64,000 nt of DNA from Sphingobacterium multivorum (GTDB taxonomy: Bacteria; Bacteroidota; Bacteroidia; Sphingobacteriales; Sphingobacteriaceae): the NCBI RefSeq assembly GCF_900457465.1, contig NZ_UAUU01000002.1, positions 310,001 to 374,000 of the forward strand. The letters run 5' to 3'. This document shows, piece by piece, positions 26,208 to 34,365 of this stretch (position 1 is its first letter; each line of letters starts with the position of its first letter). Both the position numbers and the translations under genes were made by a program. The notes beneath the pieces were generated by a model. It did no database searches. It was not told the origin of the DNA and saw only the letters and a list, made by a program, of their open reading frames with translations.

Positions 26208-28167
26208 TTAAATATCAATTTTCGCATAACGTGCATTTTTCTCGATAAATTCACGACGCGGGGCAACTTCGTCACCCATCAACATCGAGAAGATACGGTC
26301 ACATTCAGCTGCATTTTCAATTGTCACCTGTCTTAAGGTACGCGTTTCAGGATTCATGGTTGTATCCCATAACTGCTCAGCATTCATCTCTCCAAGACCT
26401 TTATAACGTTGTACGTGTACACTATCTTCTTTACCTGATCCTTTCAAACGTTGAATCGCATTGATACGTTGGTCTTCATTCCAAGCGTACTCATGCTCTT
26501 TCCCTTTTTTTCACCAAGTATAGCGGCGGTGTAGCGATATATACATATCCTCTTTCGATCAATTCCTTCATGTATCTGAAATAGAATGTCAGGATCAAAG
26601 TTGTAATGTGGGACCCATCCACATCGGCATCGGTCATGATGATGATGCGGTGATAACGTAACTTTTCAAGATTCAGCGCCTTAGCATCTTCGGCTGTACC
26701 CACACTGACGCCTAAAGCTGTAAACATGTTTTTGATCTCCTCATTTTCGTAGATCTTATGTTCCATTGCTTTTTCGACGTTCAGGATCTTACCACGTAAA
26801 GGCATGATCGCCTGATGTTTTCTATCACGACCAGACTTGGCAGTACCACCCGCAGAATCCCCCTCGACAAAATAGATCTCACATTTTGTAGGATCATTGT
26901 CTTGGCAATCGGCCAATTTACCAGGAAGTCCGGAGCCTCCCATAACGGTTTTACGTTGTACCAAATCACGGGCTTTACGTGCAGCAGCACGTGCTTGAGC
27001 CGCAATGACAACCTTTTGAACGATAGATTTTGCCTCACGTGGATTTTCTTCCAGATAAACGCCTAAGATCTCACCTACGGCAACATCTACAGCCCCCATG
27101 ACTTCAGAGTTACCTAATTTCGTTTTGGTTTGCCCTTCGAATTGAGGTTCTGCAACCTTCACTGAAATTACTGCTGTCAATCCCTCACGGAAGTCATCAC
27201 CTGTAATTTCTACTTTTAAGTTCTTAAGCAAACCTGACTTGTCCGCATACGCTTTCAAGGTACGAGTCAAACCACGACGGAAACCTGCAACATGTGAGCC
27301 ACCTTCAATCGTATTGATGTTATTCACATATGAATGGACATTCTCCGAATAGGTATCGTTATACTGTAAAGCCAGTTCAACAGGGATACCTTGTTTTACG
27401 CCTTCAACATAAATTGGTTCTGGAATCAACGACTGACGGTTACCATCCAAAAACTTCACAAACTCTTTCAGACCGCCCTCTGAATAGAATGTCTCTTTCT
27501 TTTCAGAACCGTCTTCATTTGCTTCACGCTCATCATTCAACGTCAAACTCACACCTTTATTTAAAAAGGCAAGTTCACGAAGACGATTGGCCAATGTATC
27601 GTAATTATAAACCGTTGTCTGCGTGAAAATCGTCGCATCTGGATGGAATGTTACAATAGTACCCGTCTTATCCGAAACACCAACTTCCTTCACATCATAT
27701 AAGGGTTTACCTATTTGGTATTCTTGCTGGAAAATCTTTCCATCGCGATGAACCTCGGCCTTCAAAAGAGTAGACAGCGCATTCACACAGGAAACACCGA
27801 CACCGTGCAGACCACCAGAAACCTTGTATGTATCTTTATCAAATTTACCTCCGGCGTGCAATACGGTCATTACAAGCTCTAGAGCTGATTTATTCTCTTT
27901 TTTGTTGATGCCTGTAGGGATACCACGACCGTTATCCCGGACAGAAATCGAATTATCTTTATGGATAGTAACGAAGATATCTGTACAATATCCCGCTACA
28001 GCTTCATCGATTGAATTGTCAACTACCTCGTATACCAAATGGTGCAATCCTTTTACACCGGTGTCACCAATATACATGGATGGACGCTTACGAACCGCCT
28101 CTAAACCCTCTAATACCTGAATATTATCGGCCGAATAGGTGGATGCATTTTTATTTTCTTCGCTCAT
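26208..28167 (-). CDS. gyrB: DNA gyrase subunit B (one frameshift)
   Basis: GyrB provides the ATPase and TOPRIM parts of gyrase. The first frame contains the GHKL ATP site ([41 protein letters not shown]) and the TOPRIM region ([34 protein letters not shown]), then breaks after PPLYLVKK. The C-terminal part with [22 protein letters not shown] lies in another frame to the stop at 26208. Removing one base from the A7 run (T7 at 26505-26511 on the plus strand) restores [12 protein letters not shown] and a 652-residue protein of normal length. I chose the ATG at 28167 (MSEENKNAS). GyrB is essential, so an assembly error is likely. Confidence 0.93.
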
Positions 28168-28358
28168 TGAAAACCTCTTAAATGTAATATTCAAAAATAC
28201 GAAATTTTGGCCGATTTATCAAGTCCGTGAACAAGTATTGAACCTATATTCCGAATTATAATACATAGGATAATTTTACTTTTTTATTACTAAAAACTAG
28301 AATTTCGATTTTTTTATGTTAGGTTTGTTTTCAGTAATAATTTGCAAATAACAAAAAA

Positions 28359-28976
28359 ATGAACACTATATTTTCAATTGTATCGAAAGTTTCCTTTGGC
28401 CTTTTATTGGTTGGAACTATTGCATCATGTAACCAAGGTGCAAAAACAACAAACGAACCTGCAAAAAATGATTCCAATACGGTAAGCAAGGAGAGCCAGG
28501 GAAGTAACAAAGATAAAATCGTCTATTTAAACTCGGATTCACTTTCTGAAAAATATCAATATTTTAAGGACATTAAATCAAAGCTTGAAAACAAAGTAAA
28601 GAAAGCACAAACGGATCTGCAATCTAAAAGCACTGCATTCCAACGGGAAGTTGCCGAATATCAAAAAAATGCAGCTACAATGTCTGCCCCTGATAGACAA
28701 GCTACTGAACAAAAACTAGCACGTAAACAAGATGAGCTTGCACGTTTAGATCAAACAGCTTCTTCCTCTATTGCAAAAGACGAGTCTGAAGAATTCAACA
28801 ATGTTTATAATAAAATTACCGAATTCCTGAAAAAACATGCTGCAGAAAATGGCTACAAACTGGTGCTGACCTATTCAAAAAGCAACCCAACTGTATTGTA
28901 TGCTGACCCATCTCTGGAAATCACGAATGAGGTAATCAAACAGTTAAACGAAGAATATAAATCTTCAAACAAATAG
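28359..28976 (+). CDS. OmpH/Skp-like periplasmic chaperone, lipoprotein
   Basis: The 205-residue protein has a lipoprotein signal ending in TIASC with Cys24, an Asn/Ser/Lys linker, and an OmpH domain (about 52-200). The domain starts KIVYLNSDSLSEKYQYFKDIKSKLENK, has a long alpha-helical hairpin rich in Lys/Glu/Gln, and closes with GYKLVLTYSKSNPTVLYADPSLEITNEVIKQLNEEY. Skp/OmpH proteins hold unfolded outer-membrane proteins in the periplasm; a lipid anchor is not seen in E. coli Skp. Gene is alone, divergent from gyrB, with its own terminator. Confidence 0.85.
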   Translation: MNTIFSIVSKVSFGLLLVGTIASCNQGAKTTNEPAKNDSNTVSKESQGSNKDKIVYLNSDSLSEKYQYFKDIKSKLENKVKKAQTDLQSKSTAFQREVAEYQKNAATMSAPDRQATEQKLARKQDELARLDQTASSSIAKDESEEFNNVYNKITEFLKKHAAENGYKLVLTYSKSNPTVLYADPSLEITNEVIKQLNEEYKSSNK

Positions 28977-28995
28977 AAGGTTATAATAATTTAGG

Positions 28996-29026
28996 AAAGC
29001 CATCAACTGAGTTGATGGCTTTTTTT
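28996..29026 (+). terminator. Rho-independent terminator of the ompH-like gene
   Basis: AAAGCCATCAACT pairs with GTTGATGGCTTT around GA, followed by a T-run, 20 bases after the stop. Confidence 0.88.
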
Positions 29027-29064
29027 ATTTTCTTTCTTATCTTGTCCTTACTAAAATTGGATTT

Positions 29065-29970
29065 ATGGTCAGAACGATTGTTGAAAAAGAAATCGCAAAC
29101 TACGAATGGATAGATATAGCTGAGCCAACTTCAGAAGACTTCGCCTTCATCAAAGAGCGCTTCAATTTGAATGAAGCTTCGATCAAGGATTCCAAAGAAC
29201 CAGAACATCTACCTAAAATTGAAGAATTTGAGAATTATACTTTTGTCATTCTTCGTGTCATGTCGGACAATTTCAAAGAAAATTCAGACAGTATCGGAGA
29301 AATCACCGATCGCCTGACCATCTTCTATGGAAGTGATTTTGTGATTACGGTGCACAAACGTCGCATCGAGTTTTTAGAAAAACTTAAAAATATTGAATTC
29401 ACGTCCATCAAGACAAAAAATAGCCGTAAACTGGCTGTATTTATCACGACTGCAGCTGTATTTACCTTTAGCCAAACGTTAGAGCAACTTTCCACACGAA
29501 TCGATGCTTACGAAGAATTGATATTCCTCAAACGCATGAAACAACAGCCGATACTGAAAAATCTTTATTTTATCAAAAGGCAGATTGATGTTGCGCGAAA
29601 GGTCATCTTTCTCTACAGGGAGGTCGTCGAGCATTTTCATTCTTCGTCAAAAAAAGATGTCTATACCCGGGATTTAAAAGATCTGCAGGTCCGGACATCA
29701 ACCTTGTACGAAAACTTATCGGAAAATGTAGCTCAACTGCTTAATGTGTATTTCAACATCTCATCTAATCACACCAATGAGATTATGCGTATCCTGACAA
29801 TTTTCTCCGTATTTTTTATGCCCATCACTTTTGTGGCAGGAATTTATGGAATGAATTTCAAAAATATGCCCGAACTTGAATGGTACTATGGATATCCAGT
29901 AGCCATGGGGATCATGGTGGCCATATCCCTTGCCATTTATCTGTGGTTCAAAAGAAAAGGTTGGCTATGA
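29065..29970 (+). CDS. corA: CorA-family magnesium transporter
   Basis: A 301-residue divalent-cation channel. A soluble N-terminal domain of about 235 residues is followed by two membrane helices, with the family signature Gly262-Met-Asn264 in VAGIYGMNFKNMPELEW between them and a basic C-terminus (WFKRKGWL). Mg2+, or less often Co2+/Ni2+, is the usual substrate. It ends in a six-base convergent overlap with tsaB; both stop codons lie inside a shared terminator hairpin. Confidence 0.92.
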   Translation: MVRTIVEKEIANYEWIDIAEPTSEDFAFIKERFNLNEASIKDSKEPEHLPKIEEFENYTFVILRVMSDNFKENSDSIGEITDRLTIFYGSDFVITVHKRRIEFLEKLKNIEFTSIKTKNSRKLAVFITTAAVFTFSQTLEQLSTRIDAYEELIFLKRMKQQPILKNLYFIKRQIDVARKVIFLYREVVEHFHSSSKKDVYTRDLKDLQVRTSTLYENLSENVAQLLNVYFNISSNHTNEIMRILTIFSVFFMPITFVAGIYGMNFKNMPELEWYYGYPVAMGIMVAISLAIYLWFKRKGWL

Positions 29971-29985
29971 TAAGCCAACCTTTTT
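29955..29985. terminator. Bidirectional terminator covering both corA and tsaB stops
   Basis: AAAAGGTTGGCT pairs with AGCCAACCTTTT around ATGATA. The loop and stem contain the TGA of corA and the TAG of tsaB, so both genes end within one hairpin with T-runs on each side. Confidence 0.82.
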
Positions 29986-30678
29986 CTTTGCCGTAGTAAC
30001 CAAAAAATCTTTAAGATAGAATGGCTCGAAATAAGCAACATCCTCAAACTCTTTCCGCTGAAATTTATCAAAGGCCAACGTCGACAGAAAAGCCGCGGAA
30101 CCATCAAATCCGCTCAATACATTGACTCGATCCGTTACGTTGAACAAATCTTCAAATTTATCGGCACCCGAACCAAATAAATGGACACGATTGTAGTTCA
30201 GCAATAATTCATTGAAATAATCGAAATCGATAATTTCTGCTGATGTTGCTTTCACTAATGCAGCATTATGGTCATAAACAGCCGTATACACTTCCATACG
30301 ACGGGCATCGATCATGGGAAGATAAGCATCACCTGCTGTTAAACCAAATTGCTCCTTATACCCTAGAAACAAAGCTTCTAACGTATTAATAGCGATTAAA
30401 GGTATATCTAACGCATAACAGAGACCTTTGGCCGTAGATACCCCTATACGTAAACCTGTATAAGAGCCCGGTCCCATGCTCACCGCCACAGCACTTAAAT
30501 CCCGCATCGTTCGGTTTGTCTGCTTAAGGACTTCCGCGATCAAAATAGTCAATTTAGCCGCATGAGCATTAGGTTCAACGAGATCAAGAACCTGTAACGT
30601 TTGACCATTTTCACTCAAAGCAACCGAGCAAATCGTGGTTGAAGTATCAATTTGTAAAATTAAATTATTCATCGTCAT
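29965..30678 (-). CDS. tsaB: tRNA threonylcarbamoyladenosine biosynthesis protein TsaB
   Basis: TsaB is the inactive partner of TsaD in the t6A37 transferase complex. The protein of about 237 residues starts NLILQIDTSTTICSVALSENG and contains MGPGSYTGLRIGVSTAKGLCYALDIPLIAINTLEAL, the ASKHA-fold TsaB signature. Two ATGs (30678 and 30672) are possible; both follow the yidD stop by 8-14 bases. The gene ends a minus-strand row rpmH-rnpA-yidD-tsaB. TsaD is also in this window at 57 kb. Confidence 0.9.
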   Translation of the reverse strand: MTMNNLILQIDTSTTICSVALSENGQTLQVLDLVEPNAHAAKLTILIAEVLKQTNRTMRDLSAVAVSMGPGSYTGLRIGVSTAKGLCYALDIPLIAINTLEALFLGYKEQFGLTAGDAYLPMIDARRMEVYTAVYDHNAALVKATSAEIIDFDYFNELLLNYNRVHLFGSGADKFEDLFNVTDRVNVLSGFDGSAAFLSTLAFDKFQRKEFEDVAYFEPFYLKDFLVTTAKKKVGLS

Positions 30679-30686
30679 TATAGAAA

Positions 30687-30941
30687 TCAAGGTACAGGAT
30701 CATGCCCGTGGCCGCCCCAGGGATTGCAACGTGCAATTCGTTTCAAAGCCATCCACCCACCTTTGAAAGGACCATATTTCAGAATCGCTTCCTTACCGTA
30801 CTGAGAACAGGTAGGTGTATATCTACAATTAGCGCCTAAAAACGGTGAGATAAAAACTTGGTAAAAACGAATAATAGCCAAGAAAATAAAACTAAACAAG
30901 GGTCTAATCCCCTTTTTCCAAATAAACTTCAGCACATTCAT
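30687..30941 (-). CDS. yidD: Membrane protein insertion efficiency factor YidD
   Basis: An 84-residue protein with [60 protein letters not shown], the complete YidD signature with its three conserved cysteines. It helps YidC insert membrane proteins. The ATG lies 38 bases inside the end of rnpA, in another frame, which is a common arrangement in the rpmH-rnpA-yidD row and implies translational coupling. Confidence 0.94.
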   Translation of the reverse strand: MNVLKFIWKKGIRPLFSFIFLAIIRFYQVFISPFLGANCRYTPTCSQYGKEAILKYGPFKGGWMALKRIARCNPWGGHGHDPVP

Positions 30942-31320
30942 CCTGCAATTTTTTCAGCATTTTATTCATTGCGGTGCTAAACACATCATACGCTAAGATC
31001 TGCTTGCCTACATATTGAATAGCTAGATACAAAGTTACATTATGTTTCAACAAAAACGGAATCAAATCATTCGATTTTTGTAAACGGTAACTCTCACGCA
31101 TCATTCGTTTAATCGAATTGCGATCAACTGCTCTTTTGAACCTACGTTTGGATACGGAAATAATAGACTGACTGGAGGGAATATCGTCAGCCTCATTGTT
31201 TTTCTCGAAGATAAAAACAATTCTAAATGGATACAAGACAAAAGAAGAACCGCTTTTAAAAAGCGTATCAATACGCCTTTTCGCACATAACCGTTCTTCT
31301 TTTGTAAATGTATTTTTCAT
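30904..31320 (-). CDS. rnpA: Ribonuclease P protein component
   Basis: RnpA helps the RNase P RNA cut the 5' leader of tRNA precursors. The 138-residue basic protein has the start [20 protein letters not shown] and the RNR motif [19 protein letters not shown] (about 74-92). It follows rpmH by 60 bases and overlaps yidD by 38. Length is slightly above the usual 110-130. Confidence 0.92.
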   Translation of the reverse strand: MKNTFTKEERLCAKRRIDTLFKSGSSFVLYPFRIVFIFEKNNEADDIPSSQSIISVSKRRFKRAVDRNSIKRMMRESYRLQKSNDLIPFLLKHNVTLYLAIQYVGKQILAYDVFSTAMNKMLKKLQDECAEVYLEKGD

Positions 31321-31380
31321 ACGATGACTTAATCTTATTAGAAAAAGCTCTTATAAGCGGCCACCGATACTTGTCAAAGA

Positions 31381-31539
31381 TTAACCTTTGTGACGGTATT
31401 CGTCAGACACTGTAAGACGTTTTCTACCTTTAGCTCTACGTGAAGCTAATACTCTTCTACCGTTTGCAGAGCTCATGCGCTCTCTAAAACCGTGTTTGTT
31501 TCTTCTTTTTCTTTGCGATGGCTGAAATGTTCTTTTCAT
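31381..31539 (-). CDS. rpmH: 50S ribosomal protein L34
   Basis: A 52-residue, highly basic protein reading [18 protein letters not shown], then [20 protein letters not shown] and ending in a TAA at 31381. This is the entire conserved L34 sequence. It heads the rpmH-rnpA-yidD-tsaB row and has a textbook promoter 60 bases upstream. It is too short for many gene finders. Confidence 0.96.
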   Translation of the reverse strand: MKRTFQPSQRKRRNKHGFRERMSSANGRRVLASRRAKGRKRLTVSDEYRHKG

Positions 31540-31598
31540 GACGCTATTATGCTAATTTGTTCTTACTTCAATTAATACAAAACTCCCCAAGAGGAATG

Positions 31599-31630
31599 CA
31601 AAAGTAAAGTTTATTTTAGACAAAAACAAA
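31599..31630 (-). promoter_or_regulatory. rpmH promoter (TTTG-N20-TACTTTTG)
   Basis: On the minus strand TTTG (31627-31630) and TACTTTTG (31599-31606) are separated by 20 bases, a perfect match to the Bacteroidota consensus. The leader of about 55 bases precedes the rpmH ATG at 31539. Confidence 0.78.
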
Positions 31631-31722
31631 CAATATTACGAACATTTAAAGTTAATGTAAAACGGATAAGCTAATTTATTCAGCTACAGCTTCAAAAAAC
31701 AATTTTTCAACTACCGTAAAAT

Positions 31723-31755
31723 AAAAATCAGCACAGTTTGACTGTGCTGATTTTT
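31723..31755 (-). terminator. Rho-independent terminator of mscL
   Basis: AAAAATCAGCACAGT pairs perfectly with ACTGTGCTGATTTTT around a 3-base loop. It lies 24 bases beyond the mscL stop and could also act on the plus strand. Confidence 0.85.
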
Positions 31756-31778
31756 ATAAATGAAGTATAAACCCTGCC

Positions 31779-32186
31779 CTATTTATTTTTCAGAATATCT
31801 CTGATCTCAGTCAAAAGCGTTTCTTCTTTTGTCGGTGCTGCAGGGGCCGCCGGAGCTGCTTCCTCTTTACGTTTCAATGAATTTAAAGCCTTAATAACAC
31901 AAAAAATACAGAATGCTACAATTAAAAATTGAATAACCACATTAATAAAGTTTCCATAATTAATAGATACTTCAGCTTGTTTAGTCGCTTCATCAGCAGC
32001 TTTCAAAATCAATTTTTTGGATGAAAAATCAACACCCCCAGTTAAATAACCAATGGGTGGCATGATAATATCATCAACCAATGAGGTAACAATTTTACCA
32101 AAAGCTCCACCAATGACAACACCGACAGCTAGATCTACTACGCTGCCGCGCATTGCAAACTCTTTAAACTCTTTTAAAAATCCCAT
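31779..32186 (-). CDS. mscL: Large-conductance mechanosensitive channel MscL
   Basis: A 135-residue channel that opens under extreme membrane tension. [47 protein letters not shown] at the start is the MscL signature, covering the N-terminal helix and pore helix. The second membrane helix is [21 protein letters not shown], followed by an Ala/Pro linker and a C-terminal helical bundle. I chose the ATG at 32186, the family start, over upstream alternatives. Single gene with its own terminator. Confidence 0.95.
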   Translation of the reverse strand: MGFLKEFKEFAMRGSVVDLAVGVVIGGAFGKIVTSLVDDIIMPPIGYLTGGVDFSSKKLILKAADEATKQAEVSINYGNFINVVIQFLIVAFCIFCVIKALNSLKRKEEAAPAAPAAPTKEETLLTEIRDILKNK

Positions 32187-32364
32187 ATTTAAATTTTTTA
32201 GTCCATGAATTATGACAAAACTAATAATTGTCACATAAATCTAATTAAAATATGCTAATCTTTTATCGTTAAACTCATATTGTGCTATATTTTCTAACCC
32301 ATATCCTATTTTATAAAAAGACATGTACCCCGCACCCCACTAATTTTTATTAACTTTAATTTCT

Positions 32365-32372
32365 TATATTTG
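32365..32372 (+). promoter_or_regulatory. -7 promoter element of the response regulator gene
   Basis: TATATTTG (TAnnTTTG), 91 bases before the ATG, leaving a long leader that holds the inverted repeat at 32393-32411. Confidence 0.45.
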
Positions 32373-32392
32373 CCCGTTAACTAGTAAAATAT

Positions 32393-32411
32393 CAAGATAT
32401 ATTGTATCTTG
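32393..32411. repeat. Inverted repeat in the response regulator leader
   Basis: CAAGATA and TATCTTG flank a 5-base centre TATTG. It lies about 20 bases downstream of the -7 element and could be an operator or a leader hairpin. Confidence 0.45.
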
Positions 32412-32463
32412 TTAGTACTTTATTTCATACAGTAATTAAAGCCCAGCATCAGATAGCATATCT

Positions 32464-33105
32464 ATGAAAAAGATTCTTATAGCAGACGACCACGGCATTG
32501 TACGATTAGGAGCCTCCGTTATTATTAAAGAAACTCTTCAAAAAGCAGAAATATTCCAAGCTGAAACCTTTGACGAGGTTCTTGACAAAATAAAGGTAGA
32601 GGATTTCGACCTATTATTATTGGACATTAATATGCCGGGAGGAAATAATATACGTGTCGTTGAGGAAATCCTTCAAATTCGGCCAAGCATTAAAATTTTG
32701 ATTTTCTCATCTTATGACGAATCACTTTATGCTTTACGTTATATCGAAGCCGGAGCAGTAGGCTACCTCAACAAAACAACAGCTATGGCTGAACTTTCCA
32801 ATGCTATTTTGGCTATTCAGGATAGAGGAAAGTATATGTCGAGCAACGTACAGGACCTATACATTCAGAAATTGACGCAGAGTAAGTCTGAGCTGACAAA
32901 ACTAAATCCGTTGGCACGTTTGTCAAATAGAGAGGTGGACGTTGCTAAACAATTGATAAAGGGACTGGGGATTATTGAAGTATCTAGCTTGTTGGACTTA
33001 AGCCCTTCAACAGTGAGCACGTATAAAAGCAGAATCTTTGAAAAACTCAATGTTTCTAATATTCCTGAACTTATCGAACTGTTCAGAATACACTCCAACA
33101 ACTAG
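32464..33105 (+). CDS. NarL/LuxR-type response regulator, orphan
   Basis: A 213-residue two-domain regulator. The receiver domain (1-120) has the acid pair Asp8/Asp9, the phospho-acceptor Asp54 (LLLDINMPGG), Ser82/Ser83 and Lys104 (YLNKTT). The LuxR-type helix-turn-helix (about 148-207) reads LSNREVDVAKQLIKGLGIIEVSSLLDLSPSTVSTYKSRIFEKL. All key residues are present, so phosphorylation control is expected. No histidine kinase is nearby, hence orphan. The 3' end of the gene is part of its own terminator hairpin. Confidence 0.88.
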   Translation: MKKILIADDHGIVRLGASVIIKETLQKAEIFQAETFDEVLDKIKVEDFDLLLLDINMPGGNNIRVVEEILQIRPSIKILIFSSYDESLYALRYIEAGAVGYLNKTTAMAELSNAILAIQDRGKYMSSNVQDLYIQKLTQSKSELTKLNPLARLSNREVDVAKQLIKGLGIIEVSSLLDLSPSTVSTYKSRIFEKLNVSNIPELIELFRIHSNN

Positions 33106-33129
33106 TCATTTTGTTGGAGTGTATTTTTA
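33088..33129. terminator. Terminator overlapping the end of the response regulator gene
   Basis: ATACACTCCAACAA (33088-33101), inside the last codons, pairs with TTGTTGGAGTGTAT (33111-33124) and is followed by TTTTTAT. The stop codon TAG lies in the loop. It may also serve the convergent gene. Confidence 0.85.
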
Positions 33130-33134
33130 TCATA

Positions 33135-34277
33135 CTAAATTAACTCATCCATCGTAACAACAGGAACATCTTTTACGTTCAGATCTTTTAAAGGTTGAGA
33201 TTTCTTATAAGAATACCCCACCTCTGCTTCTAAATCCCATAACATCGGTGCCAAAAAGTTAAGACAGGTTGTAAAACCTTGAACCGTTGCAGAAAAATCA
33301 CCCGTGTCTTTCGAGTTTTTAGCTTCATTTTCGATCTCAAAGGGACCACTGAAACCACGCTCTTGCAATAAGTCAACAAACCCGCGCCAATCCATACTGT
33401 CAGATCCGCCAAAGCCTGGCAACATAGCTTCGTAATGATGTCTATCCCAGTCGTGGCCCGGTATACTTACATTCGCTTTTTTAGCCAATTCGGCGTCAAC
33501 ATGCTGCATGGGATACATCCCGCCCCAATCAATACGTGCAGCAGTCTGTAGATTACGCGTAGTCTTCACATGTATACGTTGTAAGCGCGTGATGTCCGTA
33601 TTACGAATAACGTCTATTGGGTTTGTATTTTGCCAGACATCATGTGAAGGATCATAGATCTCACCATGAGCCTTACTTGGTATCATCGCATACATTAATT
33701 TACGAGCAGCAAGCACTGCTGGAAGATTGTTATAGGTAGAGCTATAACGTGATGAGCGCCATCCTTCCATTGGGCAGTTCTCATAAAGGATCGTTACACC
33801 TAAACTCTCTGCGTAATTAACAATGGGCGCAAATACACGCTTGTATTCTTCAAGATTTTTCTGAAATCCATCAATTTGATTGCCCAATTCATGATTGTAG
33901 CCCACAAATGTCCCTACCTTAACGTTATTTGCATCACCTCCCAGCAAATGTGCAATACGGATCAATTTCAATAAATGATTTTGATTCTTCACTCGTTGCT
34001 CAGGATCTCCGCCAATCATATTTTCAAAAGCACCAAGCGAAAGTTTTAAATCAGCCTGATTGAACAGCTCAATGATTTCCCTCGCTTTTGCAGGAGTAAA
34101 ATCATCATAATCCAAATGCGTTGCGGTATGATCTTCACGGGTACCATCTTTTCTAAACACACAAAGGTCTATCCCCCCTGCTCCGATTCTTTTGGTCGTC
34201 TGAATCAACTCTGGTAAGGATAATTTATCAAATGCAGAACTCATTACCCATACAGGGTTATTTAATTTTGTCGTCAT
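33135..34277 (-). CDS. Sugar phosphate isomerase/epimerase-like TIM-barrel protein
   Basis: The 380-residue protein has a xylose isomerase-like (AP endonuclease 2) barrel: GAGGIDLCVFRKDG near the start, FENMIGGDPEQRV, VKVGTFVGYNHELG, VTILYENCPMEGWRSS, EIYDPSHDVWQ and PFEIENEAKNSKDTG. The Glu/Asp/His residues in these blocks are the usual metal ligands. There is no signal peptide, so it is probably cytoplasmic. Substrate unknown; such genes often belong to sugar or inositol catabolism, but no such genes are adjacent. Confidence 0.8.
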   Translation of the reverse strand: MTTKLNNPVWVMSSAFDKLSLPELIQTTKRIGAGGIDLCVFRKDGTREDHTATHLDYDDFTPAKAREIIELFNQADLKLSLGAFENMIGGDPEQRVKNQNHLLKLIRIAHLLGGDANNVKVGTFVGYNHELGNQIDGFQKNLEEYKRVFAPIVNYAESLGVTILYENCPMEGWRSSRYSSTYNNLPAVLAARKLMYAMIPSKAHGEIYDPSHDVWQNTNPIDVIRNTDITRLQRIHVKTTRNLQTAARIDWGGMYPMQHVDAELAKKANVSIPGHDWDRHHYEAMLPGFGGSDSMDWRGFVDLLQERGFSGPFEIENEAKNSKDTGDFSATVQGFTTCLNFLAPMLWDLEAEVGYSYKKSQPLKDLNVKDVPVVTMDELI

Positions 34278-34316
34278 AGCTTGTATAATTGTCTTATTTC
34301 GGTATTTAAAGATACT

Positions 34317-34345
34317 AAAAAAGCCATCCGATTGGATGGCTTTTT
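34317..34345 (-). terminator. Rho-independent terminator of ftsZ and the dcw cluster
   Basis: AAAAAGCCATCC pairs with GGATGGCTTTTT around GATT. It lies about 20 bases after the ftsZ stop on the minus strand and marks the end of the 16-kb division cluster. Confidence 0.85.
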
Positions 34346-34365
34346 GTTATTTTATGGTGAATCAA

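Noticed and set aside
26490..26520. Programmed ribosomal frameshift in gyrB
   Set aside because: The A-run would need a +1 shift, which the A AAA AAG type of slippery site does not give, and no gyrB I know uses frameshifting. An extra base in the run explains it.
30687..31700. oriC next to rpmH-rnpA-yidD
   Set aside because: Classic neighbour genes occur, but dnaA is missing and the region upstream of rpmH holds a normal promoter and no DnaA-box cluster.
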